From: an uncultured Clostridia bacterium
GTDB lineage: Bacteria > Bacillota > Clostridia > Christensenellales > Borkfalkiaceae
Length of the DNA: 42,413 nucleotides
Reading direction: 5' to 3'
Assembly: GCA_947090365.1 (NCBI GenBank)
Contig: CAMUNT010000005.1
Coordinates: forward strand, 1-42,413
Shown: in pieces, positions 35,634 through 42,413 of the stretch
How the letters are laid out: the number at the start of each line of letters is the position of its first letter
Position numbering within the stretch: the first letter of the stretch is position 1
Notes under the pieces: model-generated
What the model was told of the DNA's origin: nothing
The model's database searches: none
What the model saw: the letters and a program-made list of their open reading frames with translations, nothing else
Translations under genes and position numbers: made by a program

Positions 35634-37070
35634 TCAGCCGATAATTCGTTTTATAACCGTTGCGTCGTTATAACTGTGTTTTATTCCCATAATTTCCTGA
35701 TAATATTCACCGCCCTTGCCCGCAACGAGCAGAATATCCCCTTTTTCAAGCAGATTAATAGCGTACTCAGTCGCCGTTTCGCGTTCGGTTACGGTGACGT
35801 ATTTTTTATTTAAAGGCTTTAACCCCGCTTCTATTTCGGTAATAATTTCGTAGGGGTCTTCGTATCTGGGATTATCGGAAGTAACGATACAGAAATCGGA
35901 GTTTTCACCGGCTATCCTTCCCATTATCGGACGTTTGGTCTTGTCCCTGTTTCCTCCGCAGCCGAAAAGGCAATAAAGCTTACCTTTACACAGCTTTTTA
36001 AGTGCTTGCAATGATTTTTCAAGTCCGTCCGGAGTATGCGCAAAGTCGACGAAAATATCGGCGCCGTTAAATCTTGCAACCAACTCCAATCTGCCGGTTA
36101 CGCTTTTAAGCTTTGCAAGACCGTCGGCAATATCCGCCGTATCGACGCCGAGAAGTTTTGCGCAGGCAGACGCGCTCATAGCATTATAAACGTTATGAAG
36201 AGCCGTAATTTTTAAATTGATTTCATACAGCTCGTCAAAAAGATTAATAACGAAAGACGTGCTTTTTAAGCTCTCCTCTATATCAACGGCAAAAACGTCT
36301 GCAGGATTTTTCAGACCGTAGCTTACTACGCTTTTAAAATTGCGGATTATCTGCTCTCCGGTCTTATCGTCAGAATTAACCACCGCATATTTGCACCTCT
36401 TTTCGGTAAAAAAAGACTTTTTGCACTCGGAGTAGTCGTGCATATTACCGAAAAAGTCAAGATGATCCTGAGTACAGTTTGTAAATATGCCTACTTCGAA
36501 TTTAAGGCCCTCTATTTTATCGAAATAAATAGCGTGCGCGGAAACTTCCATAAACACATATTCCACACCGCACTTTACCATATCCGCCAATACGGAATGA
36601 AGATATATTGGGTCGGGCGTCGTAAGCTCGGGTGAAATAATTTTATCCGCATAGCTTATCCCGAGCGTTCCTATCACCCCCGCCTTTCTGCCCGCACATT
36701 CGAATATACTTGAAAGCATATAACTCGTCGTCGTTTTACCGTTCGTACCGGTTATTCCGACAAGCTTAAGTTTATCGTCAGCAAATCCGTAAAACGCGCG
36801 TGCAGACGGGGCTATTGCGCTTCGTCCGTCCGAAACGATAATCTGAGGGACGTCGCATTCCGTTTTTTTCTCGCAAATCAGCGCAACGGCACCGCCGGCA
36901 ACAGCTTCTTCCGCATATTTATGCGAATCGAATTCATTCCCCTTATAACAAAAGAATAAATCTCCTTTCTTTACTTTGTTGCTATCGGTGCACAGTCCGG
37001 TAAATTCAACCCCGCTGTCACCTATCATATTTTTATATTTTATATATTGTAACATCTCACAGATTTTCAT
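35634..37070 (-). CDS. murE: UDP-MurNAc-tripeptide synthetase MurE, meso-diaminopimelate type
   Basis: MurE adds the third stem residue. The ATP site is GITGTNGKTTTSYML. The specificity motif is DNPRYEDP, and DNPR predicts meso-diaminopimelate, not lysine. The blocks TTPDPI and HTPDGLEKSL are also typical. The 478-residue length is normal. It overlaps the end of ftsI by four bases (ATGA) and precedes mraY by four bases, so translation is probably coupled along this part of the operon. Confidence 0.97.
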   Translation of the reverse strand: MKICEMLQYIKYKNMIGDSGVEFTGLCTDSNKVKKGDLFFCYKGNEFDSHKYAEEAVAGGAVALICEKKTECDVPQIIVSDGRSAIAPSARAFYGFADDKLKLVGITGTNGKTTTSYMLSSIFECAGRKAGVIGTLGISYADKIISPELTTPDPIYLHSVLADMVKCGVEYVFMEVSAHAIYFDKIEGLKFEVGIFTNCTQDHLDFFGNMHDYSECKKSFFTEKRCKYAVVNSDDKTGEQIIRNFKSVVSYGLKNPADVFAVDIEESLKSTSFVINLFDELYEINLKITALHNVYNAMSASACAKLLGVDTADIADGLAKLKSVTGRLELVARFNGADIFVDFAHTPDGLEKSLQALKKLCKGKLYCLFGCGGNRDKTKRPIMGRIAGENSDFCIVTSDNPRYEDPYEIITEIEAGLKPLNKKYVTVTERETATEYAINLLEKGDILLVAGKGGEYYQEIMGIKHSYNDATVIKRIIG

Positions 37071-38770
37071 AACTGCTCCCGTACATACGGCTGTATATTT
37101 TTAATGCGGATTATATCCTCGAATATTTCTTTTGCTACGGGCGCGGCGACCGCACTGCCGTAATACGTGCCTTCCGGCTCGTCGACTATAATCAGTGCAA
37201 GATATTGCGGATTATCGGCCGGGAAAAAGCCGACAAACGAAGATATGTATTTTCCCGAAGCAATATGCCCGTCCTCGTATTTTTGCGCCGTTCCCGTTTT
37301 ACCGCCAACCCTGTACCCATCTATAAAAGCTTTTTTTCCGCTACCTTCCGTCACAACTCCTTCAAGCATTGAAGATAGAATCGACGACGCTTTTTCGCTT
37401 ATAGGTTTAAATTTTAAAACTGGCTCGTTGACTATCTTTTTATTGTTAGATAAAACGATTGATTTTAACAATCTCGGAGTATAGTAATTACCCCCGTTTA
37501 CCGCGGATGCGGTAGCGCAGGCAAGCTGCAATCCCGTTACGGCTACCGTTTGGCCGAAGCCTATACGCGCAAGGTCGCAATCGCGGACAAGCGACTGAGG
37601 TACAAGCATTCCCAAAGCTTCGCCGTTAAAATCCAGCCCCGTAACGTTTCCGAATCCGAAATTATTTAAATAGCCGTAAAAAGTTTCTTTACCAAGCGAT
37701 AGCGCAATATCGGTAAAGCACGGGTTACAGCTGTTATTCAGCGCATCGGCAAGATTTTGATTGGAATGTTTGCCGTTGGAATGATCCGACCAGCACTTAA
37801 TCTTCGTGCCGTCGACTGTCCTTATCCGACTTCCGTTAAATATATGCGACGTTGAAAAAGCTTTGCTGTTTCCTTTCAGATATTCCTCGATGTCTGCGGC
37901 CGCGGTAATAACCTTAAAAGTCGAACCCGGTTCGTAAATATCGCATACTATACTGTTTCTGGACAGCGAATTCAACGTTTCTTTATCGTCGCGCGGAACG
38001 TCGTTTAAATCGTACGAAGGATAATTTACCATTGAAAGAATATCAAAGTTCTGCGGATTTAAAACGATACAGGATACAGACTTTGCCTTGCTTGATAGAT
38101 ACACCGAGCGCATTGCCTCTTCACAGGCAAGCTGTATATCTATATCAATCGTAAGCTGTATACCGTCACCGTCCGTAGCTTCGTTGTATACCACCACTGA
38201 ATTTTGAGTTTCTTTTCCCACTATATCAGTCGTATAACTGATTTCCCCGTTAGTTCCGCTTAAAATATTATCGTAGAATTTTTCGATTCCCGAAAGACCG
38301 GAGCCATCGTTCGCCGTAAAGCCCAATACCTGACACAGCACGTCGTTATAGGTGTAAACACGAGAATTATCACGCGAATAATATACCCCGGGCAAACCGT
38401 ACGATACCAGCTTTTCGACGCTTTCTTTGGACGCCTGACGGGCAACCGTTATTTCGGAAACCTTTCCGCCGTTCAGCTTTTCAAGTACCTTTTCCGGTTC
38501 CAAAGAAAAAATTCCGCTTAAAACCGTAGCAGTATATTCCGCGTTTTCCACTGCGTTAGGGCGCACAAAAACACTGTAAGTCGTCTTGTTGCCGACGAGG
38601 ACCTGCCCGTTAGTGTCGACGATAGTTCCGCGCCCGGCAATAATAGGTATTTCGCGGTTCCACTGGTCGGTCGCGCGGTATTTCAATTCCGCACCCCAAA
38701 CAAGCTGCACGTATATAAGCCTTGCAAAAATCAGACAAAAAATAAAGGCTATTGCCAAACCCAATGACAA
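37067..38770 (-). CDS. ftsI: Septal class B penicillin-binding protein (FtsI/SpoVD-like)
   Basis: A transpeptidase partner of FtsW that cross-links septal peptidoglycan. It has an N-terminal membrane helix, a pedestal domain with IAGRGTIVDTNG, and a transpeptidase domain with STFK (S283, K286), SCN (347-349) and KTGT (491-494), numbered from the TTG start. There is no PASTA domain, unlike Bacillus SpoVD. The start given is the first usual one (TTG at 38770), but it leaves almost no cytoplasmic tail. The frame is open for 25 more codons, up to the ftsL stop. A strong AGGGAG lies 9 bases before an ATT at 38824; starting there gives a basic tail beginning MKKINKSGFSITVIQKRLL. Confidence 0.94.
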   Translation of the reverse strand: MSLGLAIAFIFCLIFARLIYVQLVWGAELKYRATDQWNREIPIIAGRGTIVDTNGQVLVGNKTTYSVFVRPNAVENAEYTATVLSGIFSLEPEKVLEKLNGGKVSEITVARQASKESVEKLVSYGLPGVYYSRDNSRVYTYNDVLCQVLGFTANDGSGLSGIEKFYDNILSGTNGEISYTTDIVGKETQNSVVVYNEATDGDGIQLTIDIDIQLACEEAMRSVYLSSKAKSVSCIVLNPQNFDILSMVNYPSYDLNDVPRDDKETLNSLSRNSIVCDIYEPGSTFKVITAAADIEEYLKGNSKAFSTSHIFNGSRIRTVDGTKIKCWSDHSNGKHSNQNLADALNNSCNPCFTDIALSLGKETFYGYLNNFGFGNVTGLDFNGEALGMLVPQSLVRDCDLARIGFGQTVAVTGLQLACATASAVNGGNYYTPRLLKSIVLSNNKKIVNEPVLKFKPISEKASSILSSMLEGVVTEGSGKKAFIDGYRVGGKTGTAQKYEDGHIASGKYISSFVGFFPADNPQYLALIIVDEPEGTYYGSAVAAPVAKEIFEDIIRIKNIQPYVREQL

Positions 38771-38833
38771 TAACCTCTTTTGTATAACCGTGATTGAAAA
38801 ACCCGATTTATTTATTTTTTTAATTTTATTTAT

Positions 38834-38839
38834 CTCCCT
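38834..38839 (-). promoter_or_regulatory. Ribosome binding site that suggests an upstream start for ftsI
   Basis: AGGGAG on the minus strand lies a few bases after the ftsL stop. No ATG, GTG or TTG follows within 60 bases in frame; the best-placed codon is ATT at 38822-38824, 9 bases away. Confidence 0.55.
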
Positions 38840-38842
38840 GAA

Positions 38843-39529
38843 TTAATTATATGCTTTAATCATTCCCAATTTCTGCGCAAATTCACTGACAATTCGCATA
38901 AGATTCTCCGAATCAAAGTATGCCCCTTTATCCTCCAAAACCTCGGCATAGCTTTCTTTTACCGTTTCGAGATTAGATTGAAGATAGCTAACTTCACTGT
39001 TAAGATTGGTCAATACCGCCGAATTTATAATGACAAGAACGAAAAGAGCAACTATTACAAGAACCGCAACTGCCAGAAAAATTTTGTCACGCTTTTTCAT
39101 TTTGCTTGCTGGCGTATGCTTGTTGCTGATTTTATCTTCAACAACGAACTTACTTACGGAACCTGATTTATACTTAATAGTTTCAGCTGTAGGACGAAGA
39201 TCTTCGTTATCTTCCTCTTCAGCCTGCGCCACTTCCGTATGCCTGCTGTTAATTGCGCTGTCGGCACGAAAAATTTCGGATTTCGCACGCGCGTCCTCAA
39301 CCAAGAACGGCTTCTGAATCCTTACGGGTTCAGCCATCTGTTGCTGGCGCACCGGTTCCTTTGGAATGACATCCCCCACAGTCGTGTCCGGATTAATAAG
39401 CTTCGCATAATTAACTTTAATGCGGGAATTATGACATTCGTCAGCAGACATACTCGTAGTTCTGCTTACCTCTGCCGTAACGCGCTCGTCCGTATTAACT
39501 TTTCTCTCTAAAACGGGTGTGACTGCCAT
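38843..39529 (-). CDS. ftsL: FtsL-like septum protein with long cytoplasmic tail
   Basis: The place between rsmH and ftsI, one membrane helix (about 150-172) and a following short coiled coil (LNSEVSYLQSNLETVKESYA) identify an FtsL-like protein, which stabilises the FtsQ-FtsB/DivIC complex and activates FtsWI. It is 228 residues, roughly twice the usual length, because of a charged, mostly disordered N-terminal tail of about 148 residues. I chose the ATG at 39529 because GGAG lies 7 bases upstream; the GTG six codons earlier has no such site. FtsL sequences are poorly conserved, so the call rests largely on layout and position. Confidence 0.8.
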   Translation of the reverse strand: MAVTPVLERKVNTDERVTAEVSRTTSMSADECHNSRIKVNYAKLINPDTTVGDVIPKEPVRQQQMAEPVRIQKPFLVEDARAKSEIFRADSAINSRHTEVAQAEEEDNEDLRPTAETIKYKSGSVSKFVVEDKISNKHTPASKMKKRDKIFLAVAVLVIVALFVLVIINSAVLTNLNSEVSYLQSNLETVKESYAEVLEDKGAYFDSENLMRIVSEFAQKLGMIKAYN

Positions 39530-39548
39530 AATTTTCTCCTGCCGCACT

Positions 39549-40490
39549 TTAAATTATTTTTTCTGCAATTCTGAGTTTAGCGCATTTTGACCGCGAATTT
39601 ACCGCCATCTCCTCAACGCTTGCCGTAATCGGTTTTTTTGTTAATATTTCTACCTCTTTAACTTTACCGCAAACACAGACGGGTAAGCTTTTGTCGCAAA
39701 TACAGTCGCATTCCAGCATTCTGAAAGCTTGTTTTACTATCCTGTCTTCAATGGAATGGAAAGTAAGAATCGCTATTCTGCCACCGGGTTTCAGCCTTCG
39801 GGTAAGGGCTAAAACACATTCATACAGTCCGTCCAACTCTCCGTTTACCGCAATTCTTATTGCTTGAAAACTTTTTCTGGAACAAGGCCCATTCAATTTG
39901 AACCTGGCAGGAATACTGTTTTCGATTATATTTACGAGTTCACCGCACGTTTTAAGAGGCTTTCGGGTACGCTCCTTAACGATATTTGCGGCAATCTGCG
40001 TTGCAAACCTTTCTTCTCCGTAAATTTTAAGTATGTTGGTTATTTTACTCTGCGGATATTCGTTCAGCAGAATTTCTGCCGTTAACGGAGCCGACTTATT
40101 CATCCGCATATCCAACGGAGCATCGGGTTTCATATATGAAAACCCCCGCTCTTCGCAGTCAAGCTGATAGCTTGAAACTCCGAAATCGAGAATCGCTCCG
40201 TCGATTAAATCTATATTTTCTTTTTCAAAAACGTCATCGAAATTTTTATAATTCGATTTGTATATTTTAAATCTGTCCTTAAATTCAGTCAGCCTTTCGG
40301 TTGCCGCTTTTATCGCGTCCTCGTCAAGGTCTGTTGCAATCAGTCTGCCCGTCGGCGCACTTTTTTTTAAAATTTCGTATGAATGCCCGGCACCGCCAAC
40401 GGTTCCGTCGTAATAAATACCGCCGTCTTTTACTTTAAGCCCTTCTATGCACTCATCAAGCATAACGGGAATATGTGCAAAGTCTTTCAT
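39549..40490 (-). CDS. rsmH: 16S rRNA (cytosine(1402)-N(4))-methyltransferase RsmH
   Basis: RsmH (MraW) methylates N4 of C1402 in the ribosomal P site. The SAM-binding region has DGTVGGAGHSYEIL. The blocks LDFGVSSYQLDCEERGFSY, LDMRMN and FHSIEDRIVKQAFR are diagnostic. The 313-residue length is normal. It follows mraZ by two bases, as in most dcw clusters. A ribosome site is not obvious, so it may depend on translation of mraZ. Confidence 0.98.
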   Translation of the reverse strand: MKDFAHIPVMLDECIEGLKVKDGGIYYDGTVGGAGHSYEILKKSAPTGRLIATDLDEDAIKAATERLTEFKDRFKIYKSNYKNFDDVFEKENIDLIDGAILDFGVSSYQLDCEERGFSYMKPDAPLDMRMNKSAPLTAEILLNEYPQSKITNILKIYGEERFATQIAANIVKERTRKPLKTCGELVNIIENSIPARFKLNGPCSRKSFQAIRIAVNGELDGLYECVLALTRRLKPGGRIAILTFHSIEDRIVKQAFRMLECDCICDKSLPVCVCGKVKEVEILTKKPITASVEEMAVNSRSKCAKLRIAEKII

Positions 40491-40492
40491 AA

Positions 40493-40948
40493 TTAGATTA
40501 CTGAAATACTACTGAAAAGCTTATCGAAGTTATCAACGTATTGCGAATACTCTTCATCGCGCCTGACACCGAACAGATAATCGTCATAATTTTCCTTAGC
40601 CCAAATTTCTATTCTGTCGCTGGAACCGCAAATTTTCACGTCTTTTGTAATTCTTGCGTGATTTAACAGCTCCTGCGGGATTACAAAGCGACCCTGCTGA
40701 TCCATTTCAACCAACATAATCGAGTGAGTAAATACGCGCAACCCCTTCTGCTTTTCGAGATCGGACATCTTGACCTCTTGTTTAAGCTTTTCAAGGTATA
40801 CGTTCATATCATCAACAAAAAACGCGAATATACTGCCACCTGTTCCCTTTGCAAAATAGAGCCTGTCTTCATTGCCCCTTAGCTTGGCCGGTATTCTTAT
40901 TCTGTTTTTAGCATCTATCTGATGCTCATACAAACCGGTTAGATACAT
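40493..40948 (-). CDS. mraZ: Transcriptional regulator MraZ
   Basis: MraZ is the DNA-binding regulator at the head of dcw clusters and usually represses its own operon. The protein has two AbrB-like repeats: YEHQIDAKNRIRIPAKLR near the start and VEMDQQGRFVIPQELLNHA in the second half. I chose the ATG at 40948, with AAGG about 8 bases upstream; this gives 151 residues starting MYLTGLYEHQ, as in other MraZ. A start 21 codons earlier would fall inside the promoter. Three spaced GTGG-like repeats upstream are its likely binding site. Confidence 0.97.
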   Translation of the reverse strand: MYLTGLYEHQIDAKNRIRIPAKLRGNEDRLYFAKGTGGSIFAFFVDDMNVYLEKLKQEVKMSDLEKQKGLRVFTHSIMLVEMDQQGRFVIPQELLNHARITKDVKICGSSDRIEIWAKENYDDYLFGVRRDEEYSQYVDNFDKLFSSISVI

Positions 40949-40977
40949 AAATTTCGCCTTTTGTTGATTGTAGATAT

Positions 40978-41007
40978 AATATAACATACACAAATAGCCA
41001 CTGTCAA
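40978..41007 (-). promoter_or_regulatory. Promoter of the mraZ-ftsQ (dcw) operon
   Basis: On the minus strand, a perfect TTGACA (41002-41007) and TATATT (40978-40983) are 18 bases apart, with TG one base before the -10. The leader to the mraZ ATG is about 25 bases. Confidence 0.85.
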
Positions 41008-41013
41008 CCACTT
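40988..41013 (-). promoter_or_regulatory. Three 10-bp-spaced repeats, candidate MraZ boxes
   Basis: On the minus strand, AAGTGG, CAGTGG and TTGTGT start exactly 10 bases apart (41008-41013, 40998-41003, 40988-40993) and cover the -35 box. Known MraZ operators are direct repeats with a 10-bp period (TGGGN in E. coli, AAAGTG-type in Mollicutes). Confidence 0.6.
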
Positions 41014-41057
41014 GAAGCGAATTTTTAGTGTTTTTTTTATAAATTTTGGGATTGACC

Positions 41058-41816
41058 TTACATTATCGGCCATTTTAAACCATATTGTGTCACCAGTTTT
41101 GCGAAAACCTTACGGTTTTTGACCACTTCACCTCCCGAAAACATAATTTTTTGCGCTCTTTTTGAAAAGTGGTCGGTTTTCTCAATTTTTTTGGCTAAAT
41201 TGTCAGCGGTTCCCTCAATCCCGTCAAAAACTGAACAATTATAGTGTTTTTTTACTATTTCTTTAATATAAATATAGTGCGTACATCCCAATACCACGCT
41301 ATCACAGTTGATTTTAGGCAAAATGCTTTTTATATAACTTTCATCGATATTATCGATATTATTTTCGATATACAGCGCCAAATCCGGACAAGCTACCGCC
41401 TCGATTCTGCCGAAACCGTATTTTTCTATCAGTTCGTATAGGGCTTTACTGCCGACAGTAGACGGCGTTGCAAGAACCAGACACCTGCCCCCCGCTTCTG
41501 CCGCAGGCTTTACGGCGGGCTGTATTCCTATTATCTCAAACGGATATTTTTTGCGCAGATAATCAATACACCGCGCTGTTACCGTATTGCAGGCGATGAC
41601 GGAGGCAACAGGATTTATCTTAGCTATTTCAGTAAAAACAGAATCCGTCAGCTCAATCAGTCGTTCCTGAGACAAAGCTCCGTAGGGTACATTGCCGTTA
41701 TCGGAAAAGTAGGTAAAATCAACGTTTGGAAGTCTGCGCACACATTCATATAAAAGACAAAGTCCGCCGATACCGCTGTCAAAAAAGCAAACCGTAGGAT
41801 TTAAAACTTTTTCCAT
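41058..41816 (-). CDS. murI: Glutamate racemase
   Basis: MurI makes D-glutamate, the substrate of MurD encoded in the same region. The acid/base residues are visible: D13 in FFDSGIGG, C76 in ACNTVTA, and C178 with H180 in LGCTHY. SDNGNVPYG is also typical. The 252-residue length is normal. It lies upstream of mraZ in the same direction with about 110 bases between, and no terminator was seen there, so some read-through into dcw is possible. No Shine-Dalgarno sequence precedes the ATG. It diverges from rpsT. Confidence 0.97.
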   Translation of the reverse strand: MEKVLNPTVCFFDSGIGGLCLLYECVRRLPNVDFTYFSDNGNVPYGALSQERLIELTDSVFTEIAKINPVASVIACNTVTARCIDYLRKKYPFEIIGIQPAVKPAAEAGGRCLVLATPSTVGSKALYELIEKYGFGRIEAVACPDLALYIENNIDNIDESYIKSILPKINCDSVVLGCTHYIYIKEIVKKHYNCSVFDGIEGTADNLAKKIEKTDHFSKRAQKIMFSGGEVVKNRKVFAKLVTQYGLKWPIM

Positions 41817-41883
41817 ACTGTATTATTAATATTATTCACATACAAAATATATTAAAAATTTTGTAAAAGTCGTTTAAAAATAG

Positions 41884-41912
41884 TTTACAATTACTCCTTA
41901 ATGTGATAAAAT
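41884..41912 (+). promoter_or_regulatory. Promoter of rpsT
   Basis: TTTACA (41884-41889) and TAAAAT (41907-41912) are 17 bases apart, with a TGA extended -10. The leader to the ATG is about 36 bases. Confidence 0.72.
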
Positions 41913-41954
41913 TACACAGTAATTTAAGTAAAATCGTTTACAAGGAGATAGTAA

Positions 41955-42218
41955 ATGCCTAACATAAAGTCAGCTAAAAAGCGTGTTTTGGTTATCGACA
42001 AAAAAACAGCGAGAAACAAGGCTATCAAATCAGAGATGAGAACCGAAGTTAAAAAGTTCCTTGCTTTGGTTACCGCAGGCAATAAAGAAGAAGCTGTAAA
42101 GCTTTTCCCCTACACCTGTTCGGTTATTGACAGCGCAGTTTCAAAAGGCGTAATCAAAAAGAACACTGCTGCGAATAAGAAGTCGGGACTTGCAAAGCAA
42201 CTCAACGCTATGGCGTAA
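41955..42218 (+). CDS. rpsT: 30S ribosomal protein S20
   Basis: S20 is a small basic primary-binding protein of the 30S subunit that contacts 16S rRNA. The 87-residue protein has the typical start MPNIKSAKKRV, the helix NKAIKSEMRTEVKKFL and the C-terminal VIKKNTAANKKSGLAKQLN. AAGGAGA precedes the ATG, one of the strongest ribosome sites here. It is a single gene ending at its own terminator. Confidence 0.98.
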   Translation: MPNIKSAKKRVLVIDKKTARNKAIKSEMRTEVKKFLALVTAGNKEEAVKLFPYTCSVIDSAVSKGVIKKNTAANKKSGLAKQLNAMA

Positions 42219-42234
42219 TTTTGATATATAATTT

Positions 42235-42262
42235 AAAGCGGGCATTTATGTCCGCTTTTTTT
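42235..42262 (+). terminator. Terminator of rpsT
   Basis: A 10-bp stem with one G-U pair (AAAGCGGGCA with TGTCCGCTTT) and loop TTTA ends in seven T. It lies 16 bases after the rpsT stop. Confidence 0.9.
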
Positions 42263-42310
42263 CATCCTCCTACCCCTACCGCAAAATATATTTAAATATA
42301 TTAAAAAGAT

Positions 42311-42339
42311 TTGATTTTTGCTAATATATGTAGTATTAT
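42311..42339 (+). promoter_or_regulatory. Promoter of the tRNA-Arg gene
   Basis: TTGATT (42311-42316) and TATTAT (42334-42339) are 17 bases apart, giving a start about 14 bases before the tRNA. Confidence 0.6.
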
Positions 42340-42359
42340 ACTAAGGTAAATAAACTTTT

Positions 42360-42413
42360 GCTTCCGTAGTTAAATGGATATAATAAACCCCTCCTAAGGG
42401 TTAGTTATGGGTT
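42360..42413 (+). tRNA. tRNA-Arg (anticodon CCT), cut by the right edge
   Basis: The cloverleaf can be followed: acceptor strand GCTTCCG (42360-42366), TA, D-arm GTTA/TAAT, anticodon stem AACCC/GGGTT and loop CTCCTAA with anticodon CCT at 42393-42395, which reads AGG (Arg). A five-base variable loop follows, and the window ends inside the T-arm. About 54 of 75 bases are present. Confidence 0.9.

Noticed and set aside
38764..38845. ftsL and ftsI as one protein joined by stop read-through, since both are in the same frame
   Set aside because: A TAA stop with a fresh AGGGAG ribosome site right after it indicates separate translation; each has its own membrane helix.
41817..41883. Promoters for murI and murC
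   Set aside because: Several TAATAT or TAAAAT boxes exist, but none has a -35 at a suitable distance, so I did not list them.
1..42413. CRISPR arrays, insertion sequences, prophage or transferred islands
   Set aside because: No repeat arrays, transposase or integrase genes, and no segment whose base or codon use differs clearly from its neighbours.

Overview
This window is a stretch of bacterial core chromosome. It looks like a Gram-positive, meso-diaminopimelate-type member of the Clostridia, probably an uncultured or gut-type lineage. The evidence is the gene order ftsK-rimO-pgsA-cinA-recA / rny / miaB-mutS-mutL-miaA, a ThiI without a rhodanese domain paired with a cysteine desulfurase, SpoVG, RNase Y, and a division and cell wall (dcw) cluster whose MurE carries the DNPR motif. 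Genes are moderately AT-rich, intergenic regions are very AT-rich, and ordinary stop codons are used. Closer placement (for example Christensenellales) is only a guess. I see no insertion sequence, prophage, CRISPR array or rRNA. No gap between genes is longer than about 175 bases.

Layout from left to right. (1) 1-6569, minus strand: miaB-mutS-mutL-miaA, joining tRNA A37 thiomethylation and prenylation with mismatch repair; miaA runs off the left edge. (2) 6650-8869, plus strand: a class A penicillin-binding protein. (3) 8884-13069, minus strand: acyl-ACP thioesterase, YgjP-type metalloprotease, cysteine desulfurase, ThiI and a GNAT acetyltransferase, probably one operon. (4) 13243-14592, plus strand: a PadR-type regulator fused to a four-helix membrane domain, diverging from the thioesterase. 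(5) 14655-16271, minus strand: RNase Y. (6) 16421-25573, minus strand: ftsK-rimO-pgsA-cinA-recA-nadE, one tightly packed operon with one clear promoter and one clear terminator. (7) 25744-27066, minus strand: murC alone, diverging from spoVG (plus). (8) 27576-30022, minus strand: ftsA-ftsZ with its own promoter. (9) 30146-40948, minus strand: the dcw operon mraZ-rsmH-ftsL-ftsI-murE-mraY-murD-ftsW-murA-ftsQ. (10) murI (minus) diverges from rpsT (plus), followed by a tRNA-Arg(CCT) cut by the right edge.

Together these genes supply precursor synthesis and septal peptidoglycan assembly (murI, murA, murC, murD, murE, mraY, ftsW, ftsI, ftsL, ftsQ, ftsA, ftsZ), chromosome segregation and repair (ftsK, recA, mutS, mutL), and tRNA, ribosome and RNA modification or turnover (miaA, miaB, thiI, rimO, rsmH, rny). 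murF and murG, usually found inside dcw clusters, are absent from the window.

The most unusual items are: the PadR-membrane fusion with an inverted repeat in its own promoter; a very divergent FtsA without recognisable nucleotide-binding motifs, paired with an atypical FtsZ C-terminal peptide; a possible AUU start codon for FtsI; three 10-bp-spaced GTGG-like repeats over the mraZ promoter that resemble MraZ boxes; a CinA with a degenerate N-terminal domain; and an apparently leaderless miaB transcript. I found no wholly new multi-gene system; the window is mostly housekeeping.
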